DNA of 31,015 nucleotides, taken from the NCBI GenBank assembly GCA_937928015.1, contig CALFXA010000221.1, positions 1-31,015 of the forward strand, written 5' to 3'. This DNA comes from an uncultured Anaerolineales bacterium. Its GTDB lineage: Bacteria; Chloroflexota; Anaerolineae; Anaerolineales; Villigracilaceae. Of this stretch, positions 8,272 through 15,561 are shown in pieces. Numbering within the stretch: the first letter of the stretch is position 1; every line of letters begins with the position of its first letter. A program made the position numbers and the translations under genes. The notes under the pieces are model-generated. The model saw only the letters and a list, made by a program, of their open reading frames with translations, had not been told where the DNA came from and searched no databases.

Positions 8272-8332
8272 ATGACGGCTGTCAACGAGCAACTCCGTAT
8301 GATGGTGAACAACTGCTTATCAGGAGATGCCT

Positions 8333-8524
8333 ATGAAATGTCTGAACTGCCACGCCCCGCTCGAAATGGCCCCCAACCAACTATATGCACGCTGCCCATC
8401 CTGCCGCTCCCTTTTCATGAACGTGGCAGGCGACTGGCAGCACTATCCCGTGGATCAGGCCGAGCAGGAGTCGATCGAGCGCTCGTTGGGATTTCCCGAC
8501 GCGGCGGACGAAACTGCCGAATGA
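8333..8524 (+). CDS. Small zinc-ribbon protein
   Basis: This 63-residue cytoplasmic protein has two CxxC pairs (Cys3/Cys6 in MKCLNCHAPL and Cys21/Cys24 in RCPSCRSLF), typical of a four-cysteine zinc ribbon, followed by an acidic tail. The ATG at 8333 is preferred because AGGAG (8322-8326) lies six bases before it; the in-frame ATG at 8327 touches the ribosome binding site. The gene ends 20 bases before the S-layer protein gene on the same strand, so both are probably co-transcribed. A TATGAT box (8298-8303) may be its -10 element, but no convincing -35 was found. The function is unknown; a role in transcription, RNA binding or metal sensing is possible. Confidence 0.75.
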   Translation: MKCLNCHAPLEMAPNQLYARCPSCRSLFMNVAGDWQHYPVDQAEQESIERSLGFPDAADETAE

Positions 8525-8544
8525 AACATACCAAAGGAGTCGAC

Positions 8545-11500
8545 ATGAGAATGCTTCGCAAGTGCTTGAATCTGTTTTTTGTCCTATGCCTGACCGTGGG
8601 ACTGATCGGCCTGCCCACGGCAGCAGCCCACGCCCAGGGTGAATCCGCACTCACCTCTCCAAGCGGGATGCTCAATCCCGACGGGACTCTCAAACTGGAC
8701 GGTTCTTTCAGCGGGAATTTGAACTTAGAAGGCTGGAACGTGGCCCTCGACCCAAAGCATGGTCCCGTGTTTTCTCCGCAAGCCAGCAGCGTTACTGGCG
8801 GTGACTGGCAAGCCTTGGGAAACGGCAACGGCATGGTCAATAGCACGGTATCCGCCATGGCGATCACCGTCGATGGCGTGTACGTGGGCGGAAGTTTTGG
8901 TGAGATCAACAACACACCAGGGACCCAGTTCCTCGCCAAATGGACAGGTACAACCTGGGAAGGTGTCGGAAGCGGCCCCTATGGCGGGGATTCCTCCTTG
9001 AACGCCAAGGTCAATGCATTGACACTCTGGGGCAACAACCTATACGTCGGCGGAGATTTCACCAATGTCTATGATGGCGTGACTCCCATTCCAGAAGCAG
9101 ATTACGTTGCCCTCTGGGACGGCAGCATCTGGTCGGCCCTGTCCAGCGATGGGGCAGGTAATGGGTCTTTAAATGCGGGAGTCTTCGCCCTGAACGTGGA
9201 TGAAAATTACGTGTATGTCGGCGGATCATTTACCAACGTCAATAACAGCGGAATTGTTTTAAACGCGGCAGACTACATCGCACAGTTCAATCTGAATAAC
9301 GGACAGTGGGAGTCGATCGGAAGCGACAATACGGGAAACGGTTCTCTAAACAATGCTGTGACAGCCATCGATATCAACGACTACGGCTTATATGTGGGTG
9401 GAGCCTTTTTCGATGTCAAAAACCCAGGCGGTACACTTGCCAATGCCGACTACATTGCCCATTGGAACGGCGGCGGCTGGGAGGGTATCAGCAGCAATGG
9501 CGCTGGAGATGGGTCTCTAAATGGCACTGTCTACACATTAGCACACAAGGGATTTGGGGTCGGTACCGTGATGTATGTGGGTGGCGATTTCACCGACGTT
9601 AAATACGGCATCACCACACTGACCAATGCCGATTACATCGCACAATTGACCCCCAGCAGCAACACCTGGAGCACGGTCCCTGGAGCGCCGACTCTCAATA
9701 GCAGTGTCTGGAGTATCTCCCTTTCAGGAAACACCATTGTCCTCGGCGGGACGTTTACCAATCTAAATGGCATCCCCGAAGCCGATTATATTGCCGCATG
9801 GGACGGGTCCGCATGGAGCGCTCTCGGCGGAAATGGATCCTCAGACGGCTCGCTCAACCAGGTCGTACGGGCGGTCGGAATCAAGGCTGGCAATATCTAT
9901 GCGGGCGGCTCATTTACCGACGTCAACGATAACGGAAGCACCTTGTATGATTCCGACAATTTCTCCATCTGGAACGGGTCCAGTTGGAGCAGCGGGGCAG
10001 GCCCAGACGGATCCTTCCGCGATTCCAGCATGCGCACTGTCGCCGCTACGGGTACCGATGTTTATTTTGGCGGAAGCACCGTCGCGCCCATAAGCAATAG
10101 TACCTATCTTACTGGTGATGCCCTATTTCGCTGGGACGGTTTCAACTGGAACAATCTGGGAGCAGGCAATGGCCTCGACATCAACTCCAGTGTTTCCGCC
10201 ATAGCAGTCCAAGGGGTGAATATCTATGTGACTGGAAACTTTCTTAACGCAGGCGGCGTTCCTGGCGCAAACACCATCGCCAAATGGGATGGCAATGCCT
10301 GGTCTGCCCTGGGCGGCAGCGGAGCCGTCTCTGGCGTCGGATACGCTCTCGTCGCCGTCGGCACGGACATCTATGTGGGTGGTGATTTCGTCAATGTAGC
10401 AGGTATTCCCCAGGCTGATTATCTCGCCAAATGGGATGGAAACTCCTGGTCTGCGGTCGGTAACACGAGCGCGTTGAACAACCCTGTCTACGCACTGGCC
10501 GCCAATGGGGCCAATCTATATGTAGGCGGTGAATTTACCGATGTCAATGGCATTGCCAATGCCGACTATCTCGTCAAGTGGAACGGCTTGGCCTGGTCTG
10601 CCCTGGGAGACAACGGCAGTGGTCAGGCCGCCTTGAATTTCTCAGTCAGCGCGCTGACGTTCAACGGCTCCGATCTATACGCGGGCGGTGGTTTCACGAA
10701 CGCGGGTGGAAACCCCAATGCCGACTATATTGCAAAATGGGATGGAACCACCTGGTCAGCCTTGGGAACAGGATTAAGCGGCCCAGTCTATGCCCTGGAC
10801 ACAGACAATACAGATGTTTACGCAGGCGGAAGTTTCATCAATGCAGGCGGCAACCCAGAGACTGATTACGTGGCACGCTGGGACGGCAACACCTGGTCCG
10901 CGCTGGGCAGCAATGGCGCAGGCAACGGCTCACTCAATGGCCCAGTCAACGGATTGAAGGTCGCCAACGGCAAGGTGTATGTGACGGGTCTCTTCACAAA
11001 CATATCGAACAAAGGAAACATCCTCAACAATGCCGATTACGTAGCCGCCTTCGAGATCAATCTGCCTCCGCAAGTCCTATCCATCACCCGCGCCTCGGCC
11101 AACCCAAGTTCCGCTGCCACAGTGGAATATACGGTCACTTTCTCTGAGGCTGTTACAGGCGTGGACGTCAGTGATTTCACAATCAGTTCCTCTGGCCTGA
11201 CAGGCGACAACGTGGATAATGTGGTTCCCATCACAGGGTCGATCTATACGGTGGTAGTCAACACGGGGACAGGCGACGGCACCCTGCAGTTAAATATTCC
11301 TGCTAATGCCACGATCACGGATTCGGGTGGAAATCCCCCCTCCAATCTGCCCTTTACCAACAGCGAAGTTTATACGATTGCCAAAACGGCGCCCGCCGTC
11401 ACCTCGATCACCCGTGCCTCGGGAAATCCCACCAACGCCTCCAATGTGGATTTCCTCATCACGTTCACGAAAACAGTGACGGGCGTGGACACCGCCGATT

Positions 11501-12264
11501 TCAGCCTGACCAAGACGGGCAATATCAGCGGGGAGGGCATTGCTAACGTCAGCGGCTCGGGTGCCACGCGGACGGTGACAGTGAATACAGGCACAGGCAC
11601 AGGGACTCTCCGCCTCGACATTCCCAACGGCGCCACCATCAGTGATGGCGCCAACAATCTCGTCGGCTTGCCTTATACCAGTGGCCAGACCTACTCGGTC
11701 CGCACGCAAACCTTCGGAGATGTTCCTGTCAGTTATTGGTCCTGGCAATTCATCGAACGCCTTTACAGCGCAGGCGTGACGGGAGGCTGCTCCAACAGTC
11801 CGATGTTGTACTGCCCTGCGACAACCGTCACCCGCGATCAGATGGCCGTCTTCCTCTTGCGTGGCGAACATGGTTCCGCCTACGTGCCTCCCGCCGCTAC
11901 AGGCTCCATGTTCGTGGATGTACCGCAAAATTACTGGGCTGCCGCCTGGATCGAGCAACTCGCCAACGAAGGCATCACAGGCGGCTGCGGTGGCGGAAAG
12001 TATTGTCCCACCGCACCCGTCACTCGAGATCAGATGGCCATCTTCCTCCTGCGCGGTGAGCATGGCGGCGGATACACTCCCCCTGCTGCGACAGGCGCCA
12101 TGTTTGGCGATGTGTCGCAAAGTTATTGGGCCGCCGCCTGGATCGAGCAACTCGCCAACGAGGGCATCACGGGGGGCTGCGGCGGTGGAAACTACTGTCC
12201 CAGCATCACCGTCACCCGCGACCAAATGGCTGTCTTCCTTGTAAGAACCTTTGGTCTGCCCTAA
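8545..12264 (+). CDS. Secreted S-layer protein: 14 propeller-like repeats, two Ig-like domains, three SLH domains
   Basis: This is a 1239-residue surface protein. A signal peptide (1-30; hydrophobic core FFVLCLTVGLIGL, cleavage after AHA) is followed by 14 repeats of about 50-60 residues between 8800 and 11060, built around NADYIAKWDG, WSALGxNGxGNGSLN and LYVGGxFTDV. Two tandem Ig-like domains come next (SITRASxNPxxAxxVxxxxTFxxxVTGVDxxDF, about 11071-11700). Three SLH domains end the protein (11716-12250), each with the VTRDQMAVFLLR helix and a Cys pair (for example GCGGGKYCP). SLH domains normally bind cell-wall polymer, so this is likely anchored at the cell surface for adhesion or envelope structure. 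The start is set by AAAGGAG five bases before ATG 8545; the frame stays open far upstream, but only opposite the STAND gene. A strong terminator follows. The binding target is unknown. Confidence 0.9.
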   Translation: MRMLRKCLNLFFVLCLTVGLIGLPTAAAHAQGESALTSPSGMLNPDGTLKLDGSFSGNLNLEGWNVALDPKHGPVFSPQASSVTGGDWQALGNGNGMVNSTVSAMAITVDGVYVGGSFGEINNTPGTQFLAKWTGTTWEGVGSGPYGGDSSLNAKVNALTLWGNNLYVGGDFTNVYDGVTPIPEADYVALWDGSIWSALSSDGAGNGSLNAGVFALNVDENYVYVGGSFTNVNNSGIVLNAADYIAQFNLNNGQWESIGSDNTGNGSLNNAVTAIDINDYGLYVGGAFFDVKNPGGTLANADYIAHWNGGGWEGISSNGAGDGSLNGTVYTLAHKGFGVGTVMYVGGDFTDVKYGITTLTNADYIAQLTPSSNTWSTVPGAPTLNSSVWSISLSGNTIVLGGTFTNLNGIPEADYIAAWDGSAWSALGGNGSSDGSLNQVVRAVGIKAGNIYAGGSFTDVNDNGSTLYDSDNFSIWNGSSWSSGAGPDGSFRDSSMRTVAATGTDVYFGGSTVAPISNSTYLTGDALFRWDGFNWNNLGAGNGLDINSSVSAIAVQGVNIYVTGNFLNAGGVPGANTIAKWDGNAWSALGGSGAVSGVGYALVAVGTDIYVGGDFVNVAGIPQADYLAKWDGNSWSAVGNTSALNNPVYALAANGANLYVGGEFTDVNGIANADYLVKWNGLAWSALGDNGSGQAALNFSVSALTFNGSDLYAGGGFTNAGGNPNADYIAKWDGTTWSALGTGLSGPVYALDTDNTDVYAGGSFINAGGNPETDYVARWDGNTWSALGSNGAGNGSLNGPVNGLKVANGKVYVTGLFTNISNKGNILNNADYVAAFEINLPPQVLSITRASANPSSAATVEYTVTFSEAVTGVDVSDFTISSSGLTGDNVDNVVPITGSIYTVVVNTGTGDGTLQLNIPANATITDSGGNPPSNLPFTNSEVYTIAKTAPAVTSITRASGNPTNASNVDFLITFTKTVTGVDTADFSLTKTGNISGEGIANVSGSGATRTVTVNTGTGTGTLRLDIPNGATISDGANNLVGLPYTSGQTYSVRTQTFGDVPVSYWSWQFIERLYSAGVTGGCSNSPMLYCPATTVTRDQMAVFLLRGEHGSAYVPPAATGSMFVDVPQNYWAAAWIEQLANEGITGGCGGGKYCPTAPVTRDQMAIFLLRGEHGGGYTPPAATGAMFGDVSQSYWAAAWIEQLANEGITGGCGGGNYCPSITVTRDQMAVFLVRTFGLP
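8800..11061 (+). repeat. 14 tandem coding repeats (propeller-like blades)
   Basis: Fourteen copies of a 'YVGGxF' core can be counted, beginning with VYVGGSFGEINN and ending with VYVTGLFTNISN. Each is followed by 'ADYIAKWDG-WSALG' and often 'NGxGxGSLN'. Copies differ clearly in DNA, so this is an old protein-level repeat. The spacing and the W-D-G end of each unit suggest beta-propeller blades, as in Kelch or delta-60-like repeats; fourteen would fit two seven-bladed propellers. This fold is inferred. Confidence 0.8.
11940..12190 (+). repeat. Near-identical DNA copies encoding SLH domains 2 and 3
   Basis: The 59 bases from 11940 and the 59 bases from about 12133 both encode AAWIEQLANEGITGGCGGG. 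They differ at only a few third positions. The flanking GEHG/PPAATG segments are also duplicated. The first SLH domain (from 11716) is more diverged. This points to a recent tandem duplication or gene conversion of the second and third SLH domains. Confidence 0.8.
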
Positions 12265-12269
12265 ATCTC

Positions 12270-12302
12270 AAAAGGCGCTCCATGTTTGGAGCGCCTTTTT
12301 TT
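12270..12302 (+). terminator. Intrinsic terminator of S-layer unit
   Basis: A 12-base-pair stem AAAAGGCGCTCC/GGAGCGCCTTTT with a six-base loop is followed by a T-run. It begins five bases after the stop codon of the S-layer protein. Confidence 0.93.
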
Positions 12303-12335
12303 GTTTCAGTATATTTATGATATTTATCTAATATA

Positions 12336-12364
12336 TTGACAATCACCGCGCTGACGGTTATACT
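12336..12364 (+). promoter_or_regulatory. Strong sigma70 promoter giving a leaderless mRNA
   Basis: A consensus -35 TTGACA (12336-12341), a 17-base spacer and -10 TATACT (12359-12364) lie seven bases before the ATG at 12372. Transcription should start at or next to the A of the ATG, with no room for a ribosome binding site. This also shows that a reading frame starting from the TTG at 12336 is not the gene start, because that codon is the -35 box. Confidence 0.85.
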
Positions 12365-12371
12365 CCCGCGC

Positions 12372-12995
12372 ATGAAAAGTACGCGTGACCGAATTTTACA
12401 GACCCTGCTTCGCAAGCCCCGCTCGACCATTAATGAACTGGCCGAGGCAGTCGGCATCAACCCCATCTCCGTGCGCCATCACCTGACCAACCTGCAAATG
12501 GAAGGTCTGGTTGAGGGCCAGGAGGAACGCCACGGGGTGGGCCGCCCGCGCCTGGTGTATGTGCTGACCGAGGCAGGTATGGAAAAATTCCCCACCCGCT
12601 ATCTGCGCCTCACCACCCGCCTCCTCAGCCAGATGAAGGAGAGTATGCCCAAGCCGATGGTGGCAAAGCTCTTCAACCAGATTGCCGAGGACCTGGCCAG
12701 CGACTACCAGGCCCAAATGCTAGGCATGAGTATGGAAGAGCGGCTTGACTTCGTCAAGGAAATGTTGGCCCAGGAAGGCTTTACCGTCGAATGGGAGAAG
12801 AAGGGTGGGCAGTATCAGATCCACGAGATCTCCTGCCCCTATTACCAAATCGGCGTGGCCCATCCCGAGGTCTGCACCGTGGACCAGACCTTAATCTCGA
12901 AAATGCTGGCCCTGCCCGCCAACAAGGTCCAGTGCATCCTGGACGGCGGCGCACAATGCACTTACGTGGTCCAGACGGCCGATGCCAAAAACTAA
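12372..12995 (+). CDS. SufR-like DeoR/ArsR-type regulator with four-cysteine Fe-S motif
   Basis: This 207-residue regulator has an N-terminal winged helix (about 1-70; STINELAEAVGINPISVRHHLTNLQMEGLV, wing VGRPRLVYVLTEAG) and a C-terminal effector half with Cys155, Cys168, Cys188 and Cys196. In SufR of cyanobacteria and actinobacteria, cysteines in this region bind a [4Fe-4S] or [2Fe-2S] cluster and repression of suf genes depends on it. The spacing here (12, 19 and 7 residues between) keeps the first C-x12-C interval but differs later. The start is set by the promoter, which leaves a leaderless mRNA. A MIP18/SufT-like gene follows 15 bases downstream, supporting a role in iron-sulfur cluster homeostasis. 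No sufBCDS genes are in the window. It could instead sense another metal or redox signal. Confidence 0.8.
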   Translation: MKSTRDRILQTLLRKPRSTINELAEAVGINPISVRHHLTNLQMEGLVEGQEERHGVGRPRLVYVLTEAGMEKFPTRYLRLTTRLLSQMKESMPKPMVAKLFNQIAEDLASDYQAQMLGMSMEERLDFVKEMLAQEGFTVEWEKKGGQYQIHEISCPYYQIGVAHPEVCTVDQTLISKMLALPANKVQCILDGGAQCTYVVQTADAKN

Positions 12996-13010
12996 CTTTT
13001 AGAGGATATT

Positions 13011-13358
13011 ATGAGCGACTCCGAGATCAAAGAAATCCAGTGGACCATCCACTCCAGCCACCCGAATCTTGTTCCCGTGGTACGGGAAAAACTAGCCGAG
13101 GTGGTGGACCCCGAAATCGGCATGAACATCATCCAACTCGGGTTGATCCGTGACGTGATCATCGAGAACGACATCGCCCGCCTGAAGATGATCCTGACTA
13201 CCCCCTTCTGCCCCTACGGTCCCGCCATGATCGAAATGACCAAGGCCAAGGCTGTGGAGGGACTCAACATGCCCGTCACCATCGAGATGGGCATGGAGAT
13301 GTGGGACTTCTCCATGATGGAAGACCCCTCAGCCCTCGACTGGGGCATGTACGCCTGA
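13011..13358 (+). CDS. MIP18/DUF59-family protein, SufT-like iron-sulfur assembly factor
   Basis: This 115-residue cytoplasmic protein has the family hallmarks: the acidic VVDPEIGMNIIQLGLIRDV segment (31-49) and the TTPFCPYGPAMIEM loop with the conserved Cys67 (63-76). DUF59 proteins such as SufT help mature iron-sulfur proteins. The ATG is preceded by GAGG about five bases upstream. It forms a two-gene unit with the SufR-like regulator and ends at a hairpin terminator. The C-terminal tail (SMMEDPSALDWGMYA) is longer than the core domain. A related possibility is the PaaD-type phenylacetate oxygenase subunit, but no paa genes are nearby. Confidence 0.85.
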   Translation: MSDSEIKEIQWTIHSSHPNLVPVVREKLAEVVDPEIGMNIIQLGLIRDVIIENDIARLKMILTTPFCPYGPAMIEMTKAKAVEGLNMPVTIEMGMEMWDFSMMEDPSALDWGMYA

Positions 13359-13376
13359 CCAAGCCCTGTATCAACC

Positions 13377-13409
13377 AAAACGCCCGTCCGAAATGGACGG
13401 GCGTTTTTA
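13377..13409. terminator. Bidirectional terminator between convergent genes
   Basis: The stem AAAACGCCCGTCC/GGACGGGCGTTTT has 13 base pairs and a five-base loop, with A and T runs on the two sides. It lies between the ends of the SufT-like gene (plus) and the XRE-cupin gene (minus), so it can stop transcription from both. Confidence 0.92.
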
Positions 13410-13420
13410 TTTCACCAATC

Positions 13421-14029
13421 TCAAGATTTCTTCCAGTGCATCACATGCGGCTGTTCACCCTCGGCAAAACCCGAGATGACAATCAGCGCGTTTGTCACCA
13501 CACGACCTGGATTCCGCCAGCGATGACTGAGCTTCGACGCGAACAACAGGCTGTCTCCTGCGTTCATGGTGAATATCTCCTTCTCCACACGGTATTCCAA
13601 ACTACCGCGCAGGCAGAACACGAATTCATGTCCCGAATGGACGATAGCCGAGGGGCCGCTGGTCGCACCGCTCTCCAACGTCAGCATGAACGGCTCCACA
13701 CGGCCCGCAAACTGCTCCCCGCCCAGGCCCTCGAACACACCGCGCGAAAATGCCATACGCGGACGCTCATCTGAACGGATGAAGACCATCTGCCGCTTCT
13801 CCGCCTCTGCCCCAAAGAAAGCCGTGATGGACACTCCCAACGCGTCTGCCAACTTATAAAGGGTGCTGACCGAGGGCGAGGTTTTGCCGCGCTCGATCAT
13901 GCTGAGCGCATTGGCAGAGAGTCCGCTGGCGGTAGCCAGCCCGCGCATGGAAATATTGCGTGCTTCGCGCAGTTCACGCAATCGCCCCCCGACATCCACC
14001 GATATTGCATCCCGTTGAAAAGTTTCCAT
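13421..14029 (-). CDS. XRE-family HTH regulator with C-terminal cupin domain
   Basis: This 202-residue regulator has an XRE helix-turn-helix (about 13-70; LRELREARNISMRGLATASGLSANALSMIERGKTSPSVSTL is the recognition region) and a cupin_2 sensor domain (about 115-187; HSGHEFVFCLRGSLEYRV...MNAGDSLLFASKLSHRWRNPG). The cupin usually senses a small molecule, in cases such as polyamines or amino acids. The ATG at 14027-14029 is chosen because AGGAG lies five bases before it; an upstream in-frame ATG at 14069-14071 lies just beyond the -10 box. A TATAAT box and a palindrome precede the gene, suggesting autoregulation. Its ligand and other targets are unknown. Confidence 0.9.
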   Translation of the reverse strand: METFQRDAISVDVGGRLRELREARNISMRGLATASGLSANALSMIERGKTSPSVSTLYKLADALGVSITAFFGAEAEKRQMVFIRSDERPRMAFSRGVFEGLGGEQFAGRVEPFMLTLESGATSGPSAIVHSGHEFVFCLRGSLEYRVEKEIFTMNAGDSLLFASKLSHRWRNPGRVVTNALIVISGFAEGEQPHVMHWKKS

Positions 14030-14062
14030 AAGCGCTCCTGTAATACGGAGAAAGTATGTCGC

Positions 14063-14091
14063 ATTATACACGATATTAATGTGACATTAAA
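14063..14091 (-). promoter_or_regulatory. Promoter of XRE-cupin regulator
   Basis: On the minus strand TATAAT (14063-14068) is a perfect -10 box. At a 17-base spacing the -35 would be TTTAAT (14086-14091), a weak match, as expected for a regulated promoter. Transcription would start near 14056 and give a leader of about 27 bases containing the AGGAG. Confidence 0.65.
14076..14090. promoter_or_regulatory. Palindrome TTAATGT-G-ACATTAA, candidate operator
   Basis: A perfect seven-base inverted repeat with a one-base centre covers the spacer and -35 of the XRE-cupin promoter. XRE regulators often bind such short palindromes, so this is a likely autoregulatory site. A further TGACATT half-site lies at 14103-14109. 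Confidence 0.6.
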
Positions 14092-14162
14092 CGAAGAAAA
14101 TTTGACATTTTTAGGAAATAAAGCGCTTCCCCACCGCACGCAAGAGTACCCCCCTGATTCAA

Positions 14163-14199
14163 AAGGTGGTCTCAGGAATCTCCTGAGACCACCTTCACC
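14163..14199 (-). terminator. Terminator of transglutaminase-like gene
   Basis: A 15-base-pair perfect stem (AAGGTGGTCTCAGGA at 14163-14177, its complement at 14181-14195) has a three-base loop. On the minus strand a short T-run (CCTTTTG) follows. It lies 17 bases after the stop of the minus-strand gene at 14212. Confidence 0.85.
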
Positions 14200-14211
14200 A
14201 TAACTATCGGC

Positions 14212-15525
14212 TCATGGCACCCTGAAATACCAGCCGTTGACTCCATCCGTGTAAGGCTCCATCACCTTATGCTCGGTGGTCTCGATGCGATACTCACGGC
14301 TGCCCGTATTGATATACACAATCACGTGATTCACGTCCAGCGGATGGGTGGGGTTGTCGATGTCCATGAAGACCAGTTGCACATCCCAGGATACAGGCGC
14401 AGCACGGATCATGCTGGCGAACAGGATGGAAGTATCTTCACAGTCGCCGCCGCCCGCCAGGAAGGTCTCGAGCGGATAGCGCGGCGTCTCGCCGATGTCG
14501 CCCGAGTATGTGGCCATTTGCGTGACGATATTCCACACCTCGCGGATGAAGGCATCGTCGCTGCCTGCCTCGGAATATAGGTCGGGGATGACCTGGTCGA
14601 ATGAGGAGGGATCGACAAAGGCAGGCATGTTGACCACGCGATAAGACTCACCTGTGTACTCATTGTTCAAGATCAGCCACATGGAACTATCGCCATCGAG
14701 GTTGTAGCGCACGTAGGCGCCACGCTGCAATTCATATTCGAGCGTGTCGAACGAGACCTCCCAGACCTCCCTCTTTTGCTGGGTGGTTACGAAGGCGATC
14801 AGCATATTACGATTGGCCACGGAAATATAGGGAGGCAGCAGGGCCGTCTTCTTCAAGTCGGCTAGTTCTGTTTGCAGGGTCTGGGTTCGGGATTTTTCGT
14901 CGGTCAGTTGGGACGCCAGTGTGAGGACTTGTGCGTTGAGCGACGTGTTAGCCTGTTGCAGGTTCACTAGCTGGGAGCGGGTGGAGATCGCCTGAACCAG
15001 CCCCACGCCGCCAAAAGTGAACGCCAGCAGGGTCAACAGGAGCAGGGCAATCATCGCCCCGTTGGTCGGAGTCCACGCACGGGACTGGGCAGCAGGCGCA
15101 AGAATAGAGGCGGGAGTGGGCGCCTTCGGAGGCGGTCTGGGCGGCGCGGCAGGGGCACTGCCTGGCTTCTTCTTCGGAAGGGCGGCCAGGATCTCGGGCG
15201 AAAGCGCGGGATGGGCAACGGGTGGAGGAGCAATTGGGGGAACGGGAGCAGGCGCGGGCGGAGGTGCGGTGGGGCGTGGAGTCTGTGCTTCGAGCGCGGC
15301 CAGGGCACGGGTGGCGATCGGGTGATCGGGGAGGAAGGTCAACATGCCGCGCAAGGCCTTGATCCGCTCCTCCGCCGTCTGGAAGGTGTCCACGTACCAG
15401 AGCCAGGCCCGCTCGTTGGCAGGCTCCTGCAACAGGGCCTCCTGGAGCAGGCCGCGGGCCTCGACCCTGCGCCCCGCCCGAGACAGGTCCACCGCGCGCG
15501 CAATCAGTTCGGATGCGATCGACAT
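14212..15525 (-). CDS. TPR / transmembrane / coiled-coil / transglutaminase-like protein
   Basis: This 437-residue membrane protein has an N-terminal TPR-like helical pair (about 1-80; RAVDLSRAGRRVEARGLLQEALLQEPANERAWLW), a proline-rich linker (82-150), one transmembrane helix (about 157-180), a coiled coil (about 183-226) and a C-terminal transglutaminase-like cysteine protease fold. In that fold Cys362 (GGGDCEDTSILFASMIRA) and His400 (LDVNHVIVYI) fit the catalytic dyad, and an acidic residue near 415 may complete it. The TPR part should face the cytoplasm and the catalytic domain the outside, so it may act on envelope peptides or proteins. RBS AAGG precedes the ATG. It has its own extended -10 promoter and its own terminator, so it is a single-gene unit. 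Substrate and activity are unknown. Confidence 0.8.
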   Translation of the reverse strand: MSIASELIARAVDLSRAGRRVEARGLLQEALLQEPANERAWLWYVDTFQTAEERIKALRGMLTFLPDHPIATRALAALEAQTPRPTAPPPAPAPVPPIAPPPVAHPALSPEILAALPKKKPGSAPAAPPRPPPKAPTPASILAPAAQSRAWTPTNGAMIALLLLTLLAFTFGGVGLVQAISTRSQLVNLQQANTSLNAQVLTLASQLTDEKSRTQTLQTELADLKKTALLPPYISVANRNMLIAFVTTQQKREVWEVSFDTLEYELQRGAYVRYNLDGDSSMWLILNNEYTGESYRVVNMPAFVDPSSFDQVIPDLYSEAGSDDAFIREVWNIVTQMATYSGDIGETPRYPLETFLAGGGDCEDTSILFASMIRAAPVSWDVQLVFMDIDNPTHPLDVNHVIVYINTGSREYRIETTEHKVMEPYTDGVNGWYFRVP

Positions 15526-15561
15526 GGGAAACCTTCCGACTTAAGAAATGCGTCCACGGAT

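Noticed and set aside
7966..8544. Long in-frame upstream extension of the S-layer gene (open frame from 7966)
   Set aside because: It runs opposite the STAND regulator and through the divergent promoter gap. The signal peptide and a clear AAAGGAG place the start at 8545.
8800..11061. CRISPR array or other nucleotide repeat array
   Set aside because: The repeats are protein-level units of one long reading frame, with diverged DNA and no constant repeat-spacer length.
12336..12371. Earlier TTG start for the SufR-like gene
   Set aside because: The TTG is the first three bases of a consensus -35 box; the promoter puts transcription at the ATG at 12372.
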